NCBI GenBank assembly: GCA_913051715.1
Contig: CAJXCG010000006.1
Location: 1 to 38,144 of the forward strand
Length of the DNA: 38,144 nt
Source of the DNA: an uncultured Rhodobiaceae bacterium
GTDB lineage: Bacteria; Pseudomonadota; Alphaproteobacteria; RS24
Direction: 5' to 3'
The notes below the pieces were generated by a model. It saw only the letters and a list, made by a program, of their open reading frames with translations, had not been told where the DNA came from and made no database searches. Below are positions 36,071 through 38,144 of the stretch, piece by piece. How positions within the stretch are numbered: position 1 is the first letter of the stretch; each line of letters opens with the position of its first letter. A program made the translations under genes and the position numbers.

Positions 36071-36124
36071 CTTAAACATCAGTCTTAAACATCAGCCTTT
36101 AAGCATCAGCCCTCAAGCATCAGC
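36071..36124. repeat. 13-14-bp tandem repeat, 4 degenerate copies, between bfd and bfr and overlapping the bfr stop
   Basis: CTTAAACATCAGT / CTTAAACATCAGC / CTTTAAGCATCAGC / CCTCAAGCATCAGC. Confidence 0.88.
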
Positions 36125-36598
36125 GTCGGGCTTGCCAATCTGTTCTTGCAGGTAATTTTGCAGGCCGGTTTTTTCAATCAAGCCCTGCTGGGTTTCCAGC
36201 CAGTCAATATGTTCTTCAGTGTCGTCGAGAATTTTCATGAAAATATCGCGGGTCACAAAGTCCGCCTCGGCTTCGCAAAGCGCAATCGCTTCTTTAAGAC
36301 ACGACTGGTTCAGCAATTCGACCGACATATCCGCCTCGAACATTTCCGGCACAGTCTGGCCGATTTTTAAATTTCCGAGATCTTGCAAATTGGGCAGACC
36401 GTCGAGCATCAAAACGCGGTTGATGATGTAATCAGCATGGTGCATCTCGCCAAGGCTTTCTTGATACACCTTCTCGCCCAGCGCCTCAAAGCCCCAATCG
36501 CGCAGCATGCGCGCGTGCAGAAAATACTGATTAATCGCGGTCAGCTCGTTTTTCAATATAATATTCAGATGTTTAATGACTTCGGGATTGCCCTTCAT
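36113..36598 (-). CDS. bfr: Bacterioferritin
   Basis: MKGNPEVIKHLNIILKNELTAINQYFLHARMLRDWGF...ESLGEMHHADYIINRVLMLDGLPNLQDLGNLKIG...HIDWLETQQGLIEKTGLQNYLQEQIG. Confidence 0.96.
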   Translation of the reverse strand: MKGNPEVIKHLNIILKNELTAINQYFLHARMLRDWGFEALGEKVYQESLGEMHHADYIINRVLMLDGLPNLQDLGNLKIGQTVPEMFEADMSVELLNQSCLKEAIALCEAEADFVTRDIFMKILDDTEEHIDWLETQQGLIEKTGLQNYLQEQIGKPDADA

Positions 36599-36609
36599 TG
36601 CAGTCTCCA

Positions 36610-36620
36610 TGAATAATTCT
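36610..36620. promoter_or_regulatory. Second ICE/Irr-like element next to the bfr translation start
   Basis: TGAATAATTCT, reverse complement AGAATTATTCA, nearly repeats the 36691 element. Confidence 0.4.
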
Positions 36621-36687
36621 GGCTTCTCAACAGCCGATTAAACCCTCGCTCCGTTTATCTCGTGATTGCCTGTCAAAATCAAGGTTT

Positions 36688-36704
36688 TTTAGAATTATTC
36701 TACA
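36688..36704. promoter_or_regulatory. ICE (iron control element)/Irr-box-like motif upstream of bfr
   Basis: TTTAGAATTATTCTACA against the ICE consensus TTTAGAA-N3-TTCTAAA. Confidence 0.6.
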
Positions 36705-36809
36705 AAACTGCGTTTGCCTCTCATTCTTAACTTTATCCCCTTCTCGCAGCCATGCGGGAGCGCGGGCGATGGACTTTTATCGGCCCAAAAACCTGTCTAA
36801 TCTTTGCCA

Positions 36810-37211
36810 ATGATGCAAAAATCGACGATCGCCCTCATCACGCAGAGCTTGGAATATTTTGCCGCCCATCATGGCGACCCCTATGCGCGCGCCTATCAGG
36901 CGCTTTATGCCCATGACGCGGCCTATGAGGCATTGTTCGTTTTGGACAGTGATGAAGGCTTGCGCCGCAATATGATGCGGACGACTTTGGAAATCATCGC
37001 CACTTATTTGGACGATCCCGACGCGGCCGCCAATCGCATTATCGGCGCGCGTATGAGCCACATACCTTATGGCATTGAGACTGATTTCGATGTGTTTTTC
37101 GAGATTACCCGCACGGTCATTAGTGCGGGATGCAGTGATATTTGGACGCCCGACCATCACGCCGCTTGGACGCAAATGCTCACCGATTTCAAAGCCGCCC
37201 GCCTGGCGTGA
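36810..37211 (+). CDS. Globin-like protein (single-domain bacterial globin fold suspected)
   Basis: SHIPYGIETDFDVFFEITRTVISAGCSDIWTPDHHAAWTQMLTDF resembles the proximal-His to H-helix region of bacterial globins. Confidence 0.5.
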   Translation: MMQKSTIALITQSLEYFAAHHGDPYARAYQALYAHDAAYEALFVLDSDEGLRRNMMRTTLEIIATYLDDPDAAANRIIGARMSHIPYGIETDFDVFFEITRTVISAGCSDIWTPDHHAAWTQMLTDFKAARLA

Positions 37212-37413
37212 CAAGCGGCTTTTCAAAATCCAGGCTCATTGGTTCGGCGTGACGTTAACCGTCATGACCGGGGGGCGGCAAACGAGGCCCCCGCATGGGC
37301 GCGAATTGGCTTTCACCATACGCAAAAAATGCTATGCTTTATACGAGAGTAATATTTCGTGGCGTGCGCGCCGCTGATTGTCGGTAAGCGTTGCGCTTGA
37401 GGGGTAAAGTGTT

Positions 37414-38130
37414 ATGAGTGAGGCCGAAGTTGAAGACGTCGAAGAAACCGTCGACATTGAGCAGCTGGTTAAGCCGTTTCTTTTCCAAACCGATAAAGAA
37501 TTGATGAGCTATAGCGATGCTTTTGAGGCGCGTGTGCGCGATCGCTTTATGGTTTTCATGAAGGAAATCAAAGACGCTGGCGCCAGCGAAGAAAATCTGA
37601 ACATTCTCAAAAATGCCAAAATCATCGTTAAGGGCAAGCAACGCCGCGCCATGGATCTTGTGACGGTTCAGTGTACAGCGGAAAATATTTTCGTACGCTC
37701 GCTGGATGAAGAGGCACGCGCCGCAGTGATGCAATATCTGAAAGCCGAAAAAGGTTTCACCAAAATCAAGGAACAAAAAGAGGAACAACTCGTCGTCGTC
37801 ACCCTGCCCAAAATGGATATTGAGCGGAAATTCGAGCTGTCTGACTTTCTGGAGCAGAAATTCAAGCAGTTCCACAAAAATATCATGGGTGTCAAAAGTC
37901 AGACCAACCAACAGCTAAAGGCGGGAATGGAACGCGAGTATATTGAGGGGCCCGACGCTGCGATTGCCAATAAGGAAATCGAGGAAATCATCATCCATTA
38001 TGTCAAGCTGGGCAAACTCATCTTCTGGGCCAAGCAGAAAGATGTGCTGCGCCACCAATTCAAATTAACCAATGAAGACGACATTATTTTGTCGCGCAAA
38101 ATCGGCACGGTGAAGCACATCGTCGTTTAG
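37414..38130 (+). CDS. Conserved hypothetical protein; possible divergent ribosome-recycling-factor-like domain
   Basis: 238-aa ORF; VVVTLPKMDIERKFELSDFLEQKFKQFHKNIMGVKSQTNQQLK resembles RRF [19 protein letters not shown]...[15 protein letters not shown] by eye. Confidence 0.4.
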   Translation: MSEAEVEDVEETVDIEQLVKPFLFQTDKELMSYSDAFEARVRDRFMVFMKEIKDAGASEENLNILKNAKIIVKGKQRRAMDLVTVQCTAENIFVRSLDEEARAAVMQYLKAEKGFTKIKEQKEEQLVVVTLPKMDIERKFELSDFLEQKFKQFHKNIMGVKSQTNQQLKAGMEREYIEGPDAAIANKEIEEIIIHYVKLGKLIFWAKQKDVLRHQFKLTNEDDIILSRKIGTVKHIVV

Positions 38131-38144
38131 ACGGCGAAAATGGC

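Noticed and set aside
35729-36079. 116-aa minus-strand ORF overlapping bfd
   Set aside because: Antisense to bfd, whose CxC/CxxC motif is clear.
1-38144. Phage, transposon, toxin-antitoxin or anti-phage defence system
   Set aside because: No transposase, integrase, capsid, nuclease, helicase or toxin/antitoxin motifs were recognised in any sizeable ORF.

Overview
This 38.1-kb window reads as an alphaproteobacterial-type chromosomal segment. The taxonomic label is inference from gene style and iron-regulatory motifs. No rRNA, tRNA, CRISPR array, IS element or phage was seen. (A) ~1-6.7 kb is visibly AT-richer: small membrane protein, a DUF3303-like gene broken by an in-frame TAG, an alpha/beta-barrel-like protein with a strong terminator, alternative oxidase, FAD oxidoreductase, crotonase, alpha/beta hydrolase and a DUF998-like membrane protein. 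(B) ~6.7-35.1 kb is a dense catabolic region: two sulfatases, a formylglycine-generating-enzyme homologue with a lipobox, four GST-like proteins (two with predicted membrane segments), three FAD aromatic hydroxylases (one disrupted), two FAH-family proteins, a two-domain extradiol (VOC) dioxygenase, three SDRs (two lacking YxxxK), a haloalkane-dehalogenase-like hydrolase, an iron-type alcohol dehydrogenase, a GntP-like permease, a COG3653-like amidohydrolase, a crotonase, a hotdog thioesterase and three TetR regulators (one frameshifted). (C) ~35.9-38.1 kb is an iron-storage locus (bfd, bfr with Fur-like and ICE/Irr-like motifs), a globin-like protein and a possible divergent RRF-like protein. 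The most notable direct observations are: a 59-bp tandem duplication that frameshifts an FAD hydroxylase, with exact frame restoration on removal; a perfect 21-bp-arm palindrome between a GST and a tetR gene; a frameshifted tetR; an amber-interrupted DUF3303-like gene; repeated short tandem duplications at gene edges; and two parallel sulfatase/GST/TetR modules sharing one FGE gene.
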